Shown here: positions 32,307 to 42,973 of the stretch, piece after piece
Layout: each line of letters begins with the position of its first letter
Position numbering within the stretch: position 1 is the first letter of the stretch
NCBI GenBank assembly: GCA_022071945.1
Contig: JAJVIN010000011.1
Span: forward strand, 10,921-74,920
From: Thermoanaerobaculia bacterium
Lineage (GTDB): Bacteria > Acidobacteriota > Thermoanaerobaculia > UBA5066
Length of the DNA: 64,000 bases
Direction of reading: 5' to 3'
Translations under genes and position numbers: made by a program
Notes under the pieces: model-generated
Databases searched by the model: none
What the model was told of the DNA's origin: nothing
Seen by the model: only the letters and a program-made list of their open reading frames with translations

Positions 32307-35300
32307 ATGACTTCGCCCTTTGGGCTGCTGGTTCGAGTCGCCTTTTCGGCCGCTCTGTCGCTCGTCCTTTCAGGGCCCCCAGCCTGGGGCCGCACGCACT
32401 CCGCGGAGATGCCGGTCGCGCCCGAACCTCGCGGCAGCGCCCCTCGGGAGAACCCACCCGCCATGAAGGAACGGACCCCGAGGCCGAACGCCATCCTCAC
32501 GGTGACGAACCTGGCCGATTCCGGGGCTGGCTCTTTGCGGCAAGCGATCGCGGACGCCCTTCCTAATGACACGATCACGTTCTCGGTCACGGGAGTGATC
32601 GAACTCAACAGCTCGCTGACCGTGAACAAGGCCCTCACGATCTCCGGACCCGGACCGTCGAACCTCACGATTCGAAGAAACATCGCGGCGGGGACTCCGG
32701 CATTCAGCGTCTTCGAGATCGTGACGGCGAGCCTCGTGCGAATCTGGGATGTCACGATCGCAAACGGCTCGAGTGACTGGGGCGGCGGCATCGACATGGT
32801 CAACGTCCCGAATCAGGTCATGGAAGTCGAGCGCTGTCACTTCACGGGCAACCAGGCCACCTTGGGGGGCGGAGCGATCAGCAGCTCTTTCGGAACGCTG
32901 ACCGTGAGGGACTCCACATTCAGCGGGAACAGCGTTGCTCCAAGCACTGGAGCGGGGGCCATTCTCGCCCAGGACGGGTCGTTGACCGTCATCAACTCCA
33001 CCTTCACCGGAAACTGGCCGATCGCGATCTCGTCCGCGGCCTACACGGCCGGGTACGCCGCATCGGCGACGATTACGAACTCGACGTTCGCGCGAAACGG
33101 ACCTCAAGTCGGATGGGGGGCGATCGCGGTCACGCGGGGCGGAGCATCCGCCGCACCGCCGGACTTCCGCATGAGGAACACGCTGATCGCGGACCACCCC
33201 GTCAGGAACTTCTCGGTTGCGGGTGTCGGCGCGGCGGTGACTTCCGACGGGCACAACCTCGACACGGACGGCACCAGCGGACTCGTCAACGGCGTCAACG
33301 GGGACATCGCCGGCACGCTCGCGAACAAGCTCAACGCCCGGGTCGGCAACCTCCAGAACCTCGGCGGGCCTGTCCCCACGATGCCGCTGAAGTTCGGGAG
33401 CCCCGCACTCGACGCCGGCGATGACACGGTGACCGGCGCCCCGCTGAACCTCACTCTGGACGCCCGTGGCCTGGCGAGGAATTCCGACGGCACGGGCGAC
33501 GGCGTCGCTCACGTCGATATCGGCGCGCTCGAGTCCCAGCCGTGCGTCGTCACCACCACGGCGGACTCCGGCGCCGGATCTCTCCGTCAGTGCATCCTCG
33601 ACAACGAGGCCTGGGGCGGCGGCCTCGTTCGGTTCAACATCGCCGGCGCCGGCCTGCAGACGATCACCCCTCTTTCGTCCATGCCGGCGATAACCCGCCC
33701 GCTGACGGTCGATGGTTACACGCAGCCCGGTTCGAGCCCGAACACGCTTGCCGTCGGGAACAACGCGGTCTTCGGCATCCAGATCAGCGGCGCCTCCTTC
33801 CCGAATGCCTCCGTGTTTGCCCTCAATGGAAGCGATTCGACCGTCCGCGGGTTCGTCATCAACGGATTCACCGGTGGCCAAGGCTCTTCGATGGGTGGCA
33901 CCGCTTCCACGGACAACTGGGTCCAGGGGAACTTTTTCGGAACCAATGCCGCCGGGACCGCGGCTGTCGCAAACCTTCGAGGGACGTACGTCGCTTTCGG
34001 CGCTAAGCGCAACATCGTCGGCACCGACTCCGACGGGGTCAATGACTACGGGGAGCGGAACCTCCTGTCGGGAAACATCAACGAGGGGATCTTTCTGCAG
34101 AATGCCGGCACGGATTCCAACATCGTGGCTGGTAACTACATCGGGACCAACGCCCAGGGCACAGCAGCGATCCCGAACACCTTCGCCGGCGTCAATATCC
34201 TCACGAACGCCACGAACAACACCATCGGCGGCACGACTGCGGCGGCCCGGAACGTCATCTCCGGAAACAGCACCACCGCAGGTGTGGTCCTGCAGACGGC
34301 CGGAAGCACCGGGAACCGCATCATCGGGAACTACATCGGGGTCAACGCAGCCGGCACGGGGCCCCTCCCGAACCGCTGGGGCTTCTATAGCTTCTACGGA
34401 CCGCAGATCACCGTCGGCGGACCCTCCGCCCCGGAGAGCAATCTCATCGCGTTCAACACGGAACAGGGCGTGCTGCTTCAGGGCAGCGTCTCCAACACCG
34501 TTCGGCGAAACTCCATTCACTCCAACGGGACTCTCGGGATCGAGCTGACCGCCGGAGCCAATGGCGGCATCACCCCTCCCGCCCTGACGTCCATCGCCTC
34601 GAGCACCATCGCGGGCAACCTCGCTGGAGTGAACGGCGAGACCTATCGGGTCGAGTTCTTCGCGAACACCGCATGTGATCCGACCCGCAGGGGCGAGGGC
34701 GAGGTCTACCTCGGCAGCGTGAACGCGGTCCCGGCCTCCGGGACGGCCACATTCTCCTTCCCCTACACCCCCGATGTCGCCCGGCCGTACATCACGGCCA
34801 CCTCCACTCGCGTGAGCACCGGTGACACATCCGCGTTCTCGGGCTGCATCCCCTACGCGACGTCGACGGGCGTGACGTCGTCGCTGAACCCGTCCACCTA
34901 CGGCGGGATGGTCACGTTCACGGCCACGGTCACGAACCTCCTCGCCGGTGGTCCGGTGCCCTCGGGAAGCGTCCAGTTCGTCATCGACGGCAATCCCGTG
35001 GCGACGGTGCCGACCGCCGGAGGCGTTGCCGCGACGTCCCTGAATACCCTCATCCCCGGAAACCACACGGTCGTCGCGAACTTCACGAGCGCGTCGGATT
35101 TCGCCGCCAGCTCCGGCAGCCTCGCCGGCGGCCAGAACGTCAACACCGCGCCTCTCACCATCACGGCCAACAACGCCAGCCGGCCCTTCGGCTCGGCCAA
35201 TCCGCCCTTCTCGGCGGTCTTCACCGGTCTCGTCCTGTCCGACATCGAGTCAGAGGTCAGCGGGGCCGGGTTCAACATCACGACACCCGCAACACCCGCG

Positions 35301-37472
35301 AGCCCGGTCGGCCCCTATCCCATCATTCCCGCCGGCGCGAACGGACCGAAGGCCCCTTACTACACCATCACCTATCAAAACGGCACGCTTCTGGTCGGCC
35401 AGGGCCAGAGCACCACGACCCTCGTCGTCTCGCCGTCTCCTTCCTGTTACGGGCAGCCCGTGACCCTCACCGCGACCGTCACCCCCGTCGCGCCGTCCGT
35501 TCTCACCCCCACCGGCAGCGTCCAGTTCTACGTGAACGGCGTTCCCCAACTGACGGGAACGCTCTTCAATGGGGTCGCCACGGCGAACGCCTACGGGCTG
35601 AACCTCGGCACCACCAACTTCTCCGCCCAGTACATCGAGTCACCGGCGTACACGACCAGCACGTCCGCCGTGGTGGCGCACCTCGTGAAACCGACGCCCG
35701 AGACCACGATCACCGCGCCCTCGGCCATCTGCGCGAGCTCGGCCGGGAGCGCCGCCGTGCCTCTAAATCCCGCGGCCACCTACTCCTGGACGATCTCCGG
35801 CGGGACCTTCACCTCATCGACGACGGGCAGCAGCGTCGCCTTCACGGCCGGCGCGTCGGGCACCGTCACCCTCTGGGTGACAGCCGTCCTCGACGGATGC
35901 CCCTCCAGCTCCTCGAAGACGATCACGATCCAGCAGCTACCGGCCACGCCCGTGGCCAGCTTGCCCGCCAACGGGGCCACCGGGTACACCCTCGGGTTCG
36001 TCGCCTTCACGAGTGCCGGGGACGCCGAGCACGACGTCTACTTCGACACGGTGAACCCGCCGCAGAAGCTCCTCGTGACCGGTCTGACCGACAACTTCGA
36101 GGTCCCGATCCCGGTCTGGTTCTCGAATACCACCTACTACTGGAAGGTCGTCGCGAGAAACGCCTGCGGCTCGTCGGCCGTCTCGCCCGTCTACACCTTC
36201 ACGACCGGCACGTGCCCGTGGAGCGGATCTGCTCCGGCGCTCGTCTCACCGGTCGACGCGGTCAGCGGACTCCCCCGCGGCGTCGAGCTGAAGTGGAACC
36301 TCGTTCCCGGGGCCGCTCACTACGACATCCTGATCGGCACCTCGCCGGCGAATCTGCTCCGGTACGCCTCGATGGGAACCCCCAAGACGAGCCTCGTCGT
36401 CGACCTCGCCCCGGGCAAGAGCTACTACTGGCGCGTCGATGCCTTCCCGGGCTGCAGCACGTCCGCGGCCGTCTCCTCCTCGACCTGGTCGTTCTCGACC
36501 GCGGGCGGCGCCATGAGCCTGGGTTCGGTCACTCCGGCCTTCCTCAACCGCTGGGAAAGCGGCGAGGTCATTCTCTCGGGCGCGGGCTTCCTCGCGACCG
36601 ATTCCCTCTTCATCACAATGGATGACGAGAACGCGGGTTCGATCGTCGCGCCTCCGTTCACGAACTCCTTCTCCAACGCCACGCAGCTCGCGGGCACGCT
36701 GACACCTTCCAGTTCGGCACCGGCGGGCCGGTACGACACGGGTGTCGTCGAAGGCCAGATCGAGGAAGGACGGCTCCTGCAATCCCTGGCGCTGCGCGCC
36801 TTCACGGACGTCACCGAGGCCGACTGGTACTTCGAGTCCTCGGCGCGAATCACCGAGGCCGGGATCATGGAAGGCGATGCCGACCCCGTGACACCGAATC
36901 CCCAGTTCTCTCCCAACTCCCTCGTGACCCGAGCGATGATGGCTCAGTACCTGGCCGCCGCCTATCAGTGGTGGAGGACGCGCTCGACTTCGCTGCCGGC
37001 CGCAACGTGCACCCCGTCGGGTGCCGGTTCGACGACATTCCCCGACGTTCCCTGCTCGCACCCGCAGTGGCTCTCCATCCACTGGCTCAAGCAGTGGGGC
37101 GTCACCTCGGGCTCTCCGTGCGCTCTGGGCACGTGCTACCTCCCCGGCAACACCGTGAATCGCGGGGAGATGGTGACCTTCCTCGAGCGTCTGAAGCAGA
37201 GCGCTCTGCTGCCCACTCTCCTCGCGACGGTGGGGACCACCGATCCCGGCTGCAGCCAGCCCCTCAACGCCTGTTCCGGCTGGACGGACGCGTCCCTTCA
37301 GGCCGACGCCTGGCCGAGGCGCGAGGTCAATGTCGCCTTCGCCGATCGCCTGACGAAGGGGTGCGCGGGCACGCCCGGTAGCGGCCTGACCTTCTGCACC
37401 CTCGACCCGGTCACCCGAGCCCAGATCGGCGAGTTCCTCGCCCGGATCCTGGGCCTCGTCCCGATGCCCTGA
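32307..37472 (+). CDS. Giant secreted beta-helix / Ig-like / SLH-like surface protein
   Basis: A 1721-residue exported protein. ATG 32307 is chosen over an upstream in-frame TTG (32292) because GGAGGA lies 7 bp before it. After the signal peptide, two LTVTNLADSGAGSLRQAI-type leader blocks introduce parallel beta-helix regions (about 60-400 and 410-780, with repeated NYIGTNAQGTAAIPN-type coils). Bacterial Ig-like repeats (PSGSVQFVIDG, TPTGSVQFYVNG), an MBG-like domain (ITANNASRPFGSANPPFSA) and fibronectin-like modules follow. The C terminus has three SLH-like repeats (FTDVTEADWYFESSARI, FPDVPCSHPQWLSIHW, VAFADRLTKGC). I infer an adhesin or cell-surface scaffold. Confidence 0.8.
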   Translation: MTSPFGLLVRVAFSAALSLVLSGPPAWGRTHSAEMPVAPEPRGSAPRENPPAMKERTPRPNAILTVTNLADSGAGSLRQAIADALPNDTITFSVTGVIELNSSLTVNKALTISGPGPSNLTIRRNIAAGTPAFSVFEIVTASLVRIWDVTIANGSSDWGGGIDMVNVPNQVMEVERCHFTGNQATLGGGAISSSFGTLTVRDSTFSGNSVAPSTGAGAILAQDGSLTVINSTFTGNWPIAISSAAYTAGYAASATITNSTFARNGPQVGWGAIAVTRGGASAAPPDFRMRNTLIADHPVRNFSVAGVGAAVTSDGHNLDTDGTSGLVNGVNGDIAGTLANKLNARVGNLQNLGGPVPTMPLKFGSPALDAGDDTVTGAPLNLTLDARGLARNSDGTGDGVAHVDIGALESQPCVVTTTADSGAGSLRQCILDNEAWGGGLVRFNIAGAGLQTITPLSSMPAITRPLTVDGYTQPGSSPNTLAVGNNAVFGIQISGASFPNASVFALNGSDSTVRGFVINGFTGGQGSSMGGTASTDNWVQGNFFGTNAAGTAAVANLRGTYVAFGAKRNIVGTDSDGVNDYGERNLLSGNINEGIFLQNAGTDSNIVAGNYIGTNAQGTAAIPNTFAGVNILTNATNNTIGGTTAAARNVISGNSTTAGVVLQTAGSTGNRIIGNYIGVNAAGTGPLPNRWGFYSFYGPQITVGGPSAPESNLIAFNTEQGVLLQGSVSNTVRRNSIHSNGTLGIELTAGANGGITPPALTSIASSTIAGNLAGVNGETYRVEFFANTACDPTRRGEGEVYLGSVNAVPASGTATFSFPYTPDVARPYITATSTRVSTGDTSAFSGCIPYATSTGVTSSLNPSTYGGMVTFTATVTNLLAGGPVPSGSVQFVIDGNPVATVPTAGGVAATSLNTLIPGNHTVVANFTSASDFAASSGSLAGGQNVNTAPLTITANNASRPFGSANPPFSAVFTGLVLSDIESEVSGAGFNITTPATPASPVGPYPIIPAGANGPKAPYYTITYQNGTLLVGQGQSTTTLVVSPSPSCYGQPVTLTATVTPVAPSVLTPTGSVQFYVNGVPQLTGTLFNGVATANAYGLNLGTTNFSAQYIESPAYTTSTSAVVAHLVKPTPETTITAPSAICASSAGSAAVPLNPAATYSWTISGGTFTSSTTGSSVAFTAGASGTVTLWVTAVLDGCPSSSSKTITIQQLPATPVASLPANGATGYTLGFVAFTSAGDAEHDVYFDTVNPPQKLLVTGLTDNFEVPIPVWFSNTTYYWKVVARNACGSSAVSPVYTFTTGTCPWSGSAPALVSPVDAVSGLPRGVELKWNLVPGAAHYDILIGTSPANLLRYASMGTPKTSLVVDLAPGKSYYWRVDAFPGCSTSAAVSSSTWSFSTAGGAMSLGSVTPAFLNRWESGEVILSGAGFLATDSLFITMDDENAGSIVAPPFTNSFSNATQLAGTLTPSSSAPAGRYDTGVVEGQIEEGRLLQSLALRAFTDVTEADWYFESSARITEAGIMEGDADPVTPNPQFSPNSLVTRAMMAQYLAAAYQWWRTRSTSLPAATCTPSGAGSTTFPDVPCSHPQWLSIHWLKQWGVTSGSPCALGTCYLPGNTVNRGEMVTFLERLKQSALLPTLLATVGTTDPGCSQPLNACSGWTDASLQADAWPRREVNVAFADRLTKGCAGTPGSGLTFCTLDPVTRAQIGEFLARILGLVPMP

Positions 37473-37526
37473 TCCTCAGAGAAGAACGGTGAGGGGTCCA
37501 GAGGGCCTCTCACCGGGCTGTCCTCA

Positions 37527-37564
37527 CCCTCCCCGGCGGAAAACCGGGGAGGGTTTTGTTTTTT
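37527..37564 (+). terminator. Rho-independent terminator of the surface-protein gene
   Basis: Perfect 10-bp stem CCCTCCCCGG / CCGGGGAGGG (37527-37536, 37544-37553), 7-nt loop, then TTTTGTTTTTT. It is 54 bp after the stop. Confidence 0.93.
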
Positions 37565-37596
37565 GGGAAGGGAGCGGACCAGGGGGGGTCGCCGGG

Positions 37597-38445
37597 CTAG
37601 AAACCGCGGAGGGTCTCCACGACCGCCTCGATGTCGTAGTCCGGTGTCGAGGCCCCGGCGGAGACACCGACCTTCTTCATCCCGGCGAACTGCTCCGCGG
37701 TCAGCTCGGCGGCCGTGCCCACGAGAAAGGTGCGTTTGAACTCCCCGGCGATGAGGGCGAGCTCCTTCGTGTTCTTGCTGAACCGGCCGCCGATCACGAC
37801 GATGGCGTCGATGGCGGGATCCACGCAGAGCTCGCGAAGGGCATCCTGGTTTTCCTTCGTCGCATAGCAGATCGTGTCGGCGATCTGAGCCTCGGGAACA
37901 CGGCCGCGAATCTCCGCCACGTGCTCGGAGAAGTGCTCGGCGTTGATCGTCGTCTGGAAGATGATCTTGACCTTCGGGTGGGATTCCCAGTCGAATTCCT
38001 TCACCTCGGCGAGCTCGTAGAAGATCCGGTACCGGGACGGGTCGAGGTCGTGGGTGTAGCCGATCACCTCGCGGTGGTTCTGTTGGCCGAGGATGGCGAT
38101 GAAGGCTCCGGCCGAGAGAGATCGGGAGATCTCCTTGTGGATGTCCGTCACGAACTTGCAGGTCGTGTCGATCGTCGCGAGTCCGAGGCTTTTCGCCTCG
38201 TCTCGCACGGATGGGGCGACCCCGTGGGCGGAAAAGACGATGCGTCCGTCGTGCTTCCGGGCCTCCTCGAGCTCGTGGACGGTCGGGAAGCCCATGCGGG
38301 CCATCTCGGCCTCCACGGATTCGTTGTGGACGACCTGGCCCAGGATCGCGCCCGAGAGGCCCTTGGCGGCCGCCTGCCTGACGAGCTTGTCGGCCACCCG
38401 GACCCCGGCGCAGAACCCGAACTTCTGGGCGAGTACGACTTCCAT
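37597..38445 (-). CDS. ispH: 4-hydroxy-3-methylbut-2-enyl diphosphate reductase
   Basis: Last enzyme of the MEP isoprenoid pathway, reducing HMBPP to IPP and DMAPP with a [4Fe-4S] cluster. The 282-residue protein keeps the three cluster cysteines C12 (FGFCAGV), C96 (DTTC) and C193 (DTICYAT), the substrate histidines H40 (GQVVHN), H74 (SAHGV) and H124 and the proton-donor E126 (NHREVIG). It starts 14 bp after the topoisomerase gene stop, so they are co-transcribed. It supports use of the MEP pathway. Confidence 0.97.
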   Translation of the reverse strand: MEVVLAQKFGFCAGVRVADKLVRQAAAKGLSGAILGQVVHNESVEAEMARMGFPTVHELEEARKHDGRIVFSAHGVAPSVRDEAKSLGLATIDTTCKFVTDIHKEISRSLSAGAFIAILGQQNHREVIGYTHDLDPSRYRIFYELAEVKEFDWESHPKVKIIFQTTINAEHFSEHVAEIRGRVPEAQIADTICYATKENQDALRELCVDPAIDAIVVIGGRFSKNTKELALIAGEFKRTFLVGTAAELTAEQFAGMKKVGVSAGASTPDYDIEAVVETLRGF

Positions 38446-38459
38446 GCCTGCCTCCCTGG

Positions 38460-40835
38460 TCAGTCCGCCGCTGACGTTCCCGACAGATCTACGAGCTCGA
38501 TGGGAGCCGGGATCGCCCGGACGATCTTGTCTCTCTTGACGAGGTCGAATCCCTTGCCCGCCCGGGAGACGATGGCGAATCGCCGGGTCACGTTGATCCG
38601 GGTGCCCTTCGAAGTCTCGACAGGCAGGGAATCATCCCGGACCCCCTCCCTGAGGATGCCCGAGGCCACGACGCGGTCCCCTTCCGCCAGCTTGAGCCCG
38701 ATCACTCCCCGTCCCGGGCTGGCGAGCACCGGGACCTCGTCGACGGGAAAGAGGATGGTCTTCCCCTGCTCGGAGACGATGACGGCCGTGTCGCCCTCCT
38801 TCACGAGACTGGCATGGACGATCTCGTCCCCCTCCATCGTCTTGCCATAGCGCCGGCCGTTGCGGGTGGTGAGCTCCCTGAAAGCTTCCACCGGAAGCCG
38901 GGTGACGAATCCCTGCCGCGACAGCGTGAAGAGGAGGCGCCCCTCGAGGGACGTCACCCTGGGATCGAACGAGCAGGCCTGGATGACCTTCTCGCCGTCG
39001 CCAAACTTGAAGGTCTTCTGAACGGGTTCCCCATAGCCCGTCGAGGCGGGGATGTCGTTGATGCGGCAGACGTAGGCGGAGCCGTAGTTCGTGAAAAAGG
39101 CCACGAGCTCCCGGGTCGACCCTTGCAGGGCGGCCTGGACCTCGTCCCCCTCGCGGAGACGGGTTTGCTTCGGATCCTTCAGCTCTCGCTGGCGTTTCAG
39201 CCACCCGTCGGCCGTCAGGATCACGACGCTGTCCTCGTGCTGGATGAAGGCCTCCTCGTTGTACTCCGGCTCGCCGGCCGCCATCGTGATCCGCGTCTTG
39301 CGCTTCTCCTGGGCGAAGAGCGCGCGGACCTCGACGAGCTCGCGCTGCACGACACCCCACAGTTTCTGGGGCGAGGCCAGGATCGCCTCGATCTTCCTGG
39401 CCTCGAGCCGCTTTGCGAGGAGCTCTTCCTGGATGGCCTTGATCTCGAGCCGGGCGATCTTGTAGAGCTTCGTCTCGAGGATCGCGTCGGCTTGCTCGGC
39501 ATCCAGATCGAAGCGCTTCATCAGCTTCGCCGCGGCGTCGGCCTTGCCCTCGGAGTGCCGGATGATGCGGATGGCCTCGTCTAAGCCGTCGAAGATCTTC
39601 TCGAAGCCCTCGAGGAGGTGGATCCTGCGTTTCAGTTCGAGGAGGTCGAACTCGAATCGGCGGCGAACGGTCTCCAGTCTGAAATCCAGGAAGTGGCGGA
39701 GGATCGCCGCGACGGAAAGCCGGGCCGGTTCGGTGAGGGCCTGCCCCTCCGGAACCGTGGTCTCGCCGTCCGGACTCGCCGCCGATCCGCCCGCGGGGGC
39801 CGCGGAGGGAACGAGGCAGGTCAGGTTGACGGGAACCGTCACCTGCAACGGAGTGTGCTTGTAAAGATACGACATGACGAGCCCCGGGTCCGCGTCTCTC
39901 TTGATCTCGAGCACGATCCTCACGTCCCCGGTCGACTCATCCCGAACGTCGAGAAGCGGCGGGAGCTTCCGCTCGATGATCACCTCGGCGATCTTCTCGA
40001 CGAGAGTCGCCTTGGGCGTCGCGTAGGGCACGGAAGTGATCACGATGGCCTTCGCCCCCCGGCCCTTCTCCTCGATCGTGTACTCGGCCCTCAGCTTGAG
40101 GGTTCCCTGGCCCGACTCGTAGATTTCCCTGAGCTCCTTCTTCGAGGTGACGAGGGCTCCCCCCGTCGGGAAGTCGGGTCCCCGGATGGTGCGGAGGGGG
40201 TCACCGTCCGGCTCATCCACCAGGGCGATGGCGGCGTCGAGGACCTCCAGGGGATTGTGGGGCGGGATGGAGGTGGCCATTCCGACCGCGATCCCCGAGG
40301 CACCATTGATGAGGAGATTCGGGAAACGGGCGGACAGGACCACGGGCTCGAAGAGCACGCCATCGAAATTCGGGCGCCAGTCCACGGTCCTTCGCTTGAT
40401 CTCGGAGAGGAGTTCGACCGCCGAGGTCCGGAGCCGGGCCTCGGTGTACCGGTAGGCGGCGGGCGCGTCTCCGTCGAGCGAACCGAAGTTCCCGTGTCCC
40501 TCCACGAGCGGAAGGCGGAGGGTGAACGGCTGCGCCATCCGAACGAGGGCGTCGTAGATGGCGGTGTCGCCGTGCGGGTGGTACTTGCCGATCACGTCCC
40601 CCACGACGGTCGCCGACTTCTTGAACTTGGCGTCCGGCATCAGGTGGAGGTTTTGATACATGGAGAAGAGGATGCGCCGCTGGACGGGCTTGAGCCCGTC
40701 CCTCACGTCCGGCAGAGCGCGGGAGGTGATGACGGAGAGCGCGTAGTTGAGATAGCGGCGCCGGGTTTCCTCGGGCAGCGCGATCTCGGCATCGAACGGC
40801 AGGGTGCCCTGCCCGTCAGGGGGTTTTCGCGACAC
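38460..40835 (-). CDS. Type II topoisomerase subunit A (GyrA/ParC family; probably topoisomerase IV)
   Basis: A 791-residue DNA-cleaving subunit. The catalytic tyrosine is Y130 in YRYTEARL, and the winged-helix/tower region is complete. The quinolone-determining segment reads [18 protein letters not shown], with Thr at the position of E. coli GyrA S83 and Asp at D87. The C-terminal beta-propeller blades are present ([21 protein letters not shown]), but I find no GyrA box (QRRGGKG), which points to ParC-type decatenation rather than supercoiling; the distinction is an inference. Partner subunit B is not in the window. Upstream of ispH in one operon. Confidence 0.88.
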   Translation of the reverse strand: MSRKPPDGQGTLPFDAEIALPEETRRRYLNYALSVITSRALPDVRDGLKPVQRRILFSMYQNLHLMPDAKFKKSATVVGDVIGKYHPHGDTAIYDALVRMAQPFTLRLPLVEGHGNFGSLDGDAPAAYRYTEARLRTSAVELLSEIKRRTVDWRPNFDGVLFEPVVLSARFPNLLINGASGIAVGMATSIPPHNPLEVLDAAIALVDEPDGDPLRTIRGPDFPTGGALVTSKKELREIYESGQGTLKLRAEYTIEEKGRGAKAIVITSVPYATPKATLVEKIAEVIIERKLPPLLDVRDESTGDVRIVLEIKRDADPGLVMSYLYKHTPLQVTVPVNLTCLVPSAAPAGGSAASPDGETTVPEGQALTEPARLSVAAILRHFLDFRLETVRRRFEFDLLELKRRIHLLEGFEKIFDGLDEAIRIIRHSEGKADAAAKLMKRFDLDAEQADAILETKLYKIARLEIKAIQEELLAKRLEARKIEAILASPQKLWGVVQRELVEVRALFAQEKRKTRITMAAGEPEYNEEAFIQHEDSVVILTADGWLKRQRELKDPKQTRLREGDEVQAALQGSTRELVAFFTNYGSAYVCRINDIPASTGYGEPVQKTFKFGDGEKVIQACSFDPRVTSLEGRLLFTLSRQGFVTRLPVEAFRELTTRNGRRYGKTMEGDEIVHASLVKEGDTAVIVSEQGKTILFPVDEVPVLASPGRGVIGLKLAEGDRVVASGILREGVRDDSLPVETSKGTRINVTRRFAIVSRAGKGFDLVKRDKIVRAIPAPIELVDLSGTSAAD

Positions 40836-40903
40836 GGGACCTCATCCAGTTGGTGATTCGGAAAGGCCCCTCGCCGCACGAGCGGCGGGGGGAGCCCCGA
40901 GAA

Positions 40904-40938
40904 TACAAAAGCCTGCGCCCGGATGTCCGGACGCAGGC
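40904..40938 (-). terminator. Rho-independent terminator of rpsA
   Basis: On the minus strand, a stem from GCCTGCGTCCGG to CCGGGCGCAGGC (40938-40911), with one mismatch and a short loop, then TTTTGTATT. It begins 36 bp after the rpsA stop and precedes the topoisomerase gene start. Confidence 0.85.
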
Positions 40939-40974
40939 GAACCGAAAGGCCGTCAGACCAATGGAGAAAGAGCT

Positions 40975-42516
40975 CTACTTCTTCCTGTTCTCTTTTTTCG
41001 GGGCGTTCAGTGCGGCGAGCAGCGAGGCCCCGAAGCTGGAAATGCGCGGACCATCGACCCTCTCGCGCCGCTGGCTGTCCTCGCGGTACTTCCGGATCTC
41101 GGCCTTGTCCGCCTCGTCCTTGGCGCCGGAGACAGACAGCGAGATGCGCCGCCGGGCGACATCGAGACCGATGACCTTGACCTCGACCTTCTGGCCCGGC
41201 GCGAAGGCCTTCGAGGCGGGCGTGCCATGGGGAAGGCCCGTCTCGGAATTGGGGACGAGACCCGTCAGGCCCGATTCGAGGCGGACGAATACGCCGAAGG
41301 ACGCAACGTTGTCGACTTCGCCCTGAAGGACCTTGTCCTCGGGAAGCCTCTCCTGGATACCATCCCACGGATCGCTGTCCGGAACCTCACGGAGAGTCAA
41401 GGAGAGCCGCTTGGCGGTCGGGTCGATCTCACGGATCCAGCCGGTCACCGCCTGTCCCGGAGCGAACTGCTCGTCCTTGACGGTCGATCCAGGCGGCAGC
41501 TGGGAGACGTGCAGAAGCCCATCGATACCAGGCTCGAGCTCCACGAAGATGCCGAAGTCCGCATGCCGGGCGATCTTGCCCGTGAACGGAGAACCGGGAG
41601 CCAGGCGGGAGGTGATCCCCTCCCATGGGTCCTTCTCGAAGTCCTTCATCGACAGGGAAATCCGCTTCCCGTCGTTCTCGACCTTGATGACCTTGACCTG
41701 GACTTCCTGGCCGACGGTGAGGGCGTCCTTGGCGTGGGCGACCCGGCGCCGGGAGATTTCGGTCACGTGAACGAGCCCGTCCACACCGCCGAGGTCCACG
41801 AAGGCTCCAAAGTCCGTGATCGACCGGACCTTTCCCGTCAGGACGGCATCGGGAACGATCTTCTCCCTCACCTTCGCGAGCTGCTGCTCCTGGACATCCT
41901 TCAAGAGGGCGGCCCGGGAAACGACGACCCGCTTGCCGTCCTCCGAGTACTCGATGACGCGAAAGTCGAAGGACTTGCCGACGAACTCCTGAAGCGAGGC
42001 CTCGTCATGACGGCCCAGATCGATCTGCGAGACGGGGCAGAAGGCCCGGGGCCCGCCCGAGCCGCCGATGGCGACCTCGAAGCCGCCCTTGTTCCGGGAG
42101 AGGACCTTTCCGAGGACCGGGATCTGGGCGGTGGCCGCGGCCCGAAGCTCGGCCTTCGCCCTCTTGGCAGCGGCCAGCTTGCGAGACAGGCGGATTTCCG
42201 GGCTCGCCTTGATCACCACCGCCTCGATCGCATCCCCGACCTTCTCACCCTCGAGCTCGTCGAGGGCCATCAGGGCTTCCGACTTGCCGCCTATGGAGAC
42301 GAGGACGACGTCTGGGGTGATGCTCGCGATCGTCCCCGAGACCACGTCGCCTTCGTTCGGGCGCCTGTTGGCCGGAAGAGAAGCCGCAAGGGCGGCTTCG
42401 AAAGCATTACGATCCGCCGATTCGGTGGAATCGACGAGAGTAGAGACGGCAGCGTTTTGTGACACGGGACTTATCTCCTGGCCAGTGTTTCCCTTTTCTC
42501 TCTGGGTGCCGGCCAT
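40975..42516 (-). CDS. rpsA: 30S ribosomal protein S1
   Basis: A 513-residue RNA-binding protein with five S1 (OB-fold) repeats. The repeats are visible as GDVVSGTIASITPDVVLVSI, GKVLSRNKGGFEVAI, TGKVRSITDFGAFVDL, TGKIARHADFGIFVEL and LQGEVDNVASFGVFVRL; the third and fourth are the most canonical. E. coli S1 has six repeats, and five or fewer is common elsewhere. It binds mRNA leaders during translation initiation. Acidic N-terminal and basic C-terminal (NAPKKENRKK) tails are as expected. It has its own terminator, and its promoter must lie in the 457-bp gap upstream. Confidence 0.9.
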   Translation of the reverse strand: MAGTQREKGNTGQEISPVSQNAAVSTLVDSTESADRNAFEAALAASLPANRRPNEGDVVSGTIASITPDVVLVSIGGKSEALMALDELEGEKVGDAIEAVVIKASPEIRLSRKLAAAKRAKAELRAAATAQIPVLGKVLSRNKGGFEVAIGGSGGPRAFCPVSQIDLGRHDEASLQEFVGKSFDFRVIEYSEDGKRVVVSRAALLKDVQEQQLAKVREKIVPDAVLTGKVRSITDFGAFVDLGGVDGLVHVTEISRRRVAHAKDALTVGQEVQVKVIKVENDGKRISLSMKDFEKDPWEGITSRLAPGSPFTGKIARHADFGIFVELEPGIDGLLHVSQLPPGSTVKDEQFAPGQAVTGWIREIDPTAKRLSLTLREVPDSDPWDGIQERLPEDKVLQGEVDNVASFGVFVRLESGLTGLVPNSETGLPHGTPASKAFAPGQKVEVKVIGLDVARRRISLSVSGAKDEADKAEIRKYREDSQRRERVDGPRISSFGASLLAALNAPKKENRKK

Positions 42517-42973
42517 AAAAGTGGATTCCCCCCCGGAGGGCGGGGAGAGCCGGGATCTTAGCGCGGATTGGCGTTCCGTGGTCGGCCCGGCGAAAAAAAC
42601 CCTTCACCGGCGGCAACCGGGACTCCCGAAGCCGGACGGAGCGGAACGGCCGGAACGGGAGGCATGCTCTCGTCCGGCGTCCTTGTAGGCAGGTCTTTCT
42701 GGCCGGTCCATCCGGCCTGGCACGGAACAGCGGATACCGAGATCTTACACCCTGGGGAATCCCGTCCGCAGACGGTGCCCGGCAACCCCCGGCCAGAGGA
42801 ATCCCGATTCCGCCGGACGGATCGATCGCGTAAACGCCGGCCGTTCCGCAAGTTCCGGCCCCGGGAGAAATCCATCGTTCCGTGCAAATCCTCCGGAGCC
42901 TTCTTGTCGTACTATCCGAATTGAGTCTCAGGACCGTTTACGCGCACCCGGGACTCGAAGGAGGGGACTTTTC
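42517..42973. other. Gene-free divergent gap between rpsA and the E1 dehydrogenase gene
   Basis: 457 bp with no coding sequence I can support; short frames here have no family signal. It must contain both promoters. Minus-strand TAAGAT near 42743 and plus-strand TACTAT near 42910 are possible -10 elements without convincing -35 partners. GGAGG at 42961-42965 serves the plus-strand gene. No tRNA or riboswitch pattern was recognised. Confidence 0.5.
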
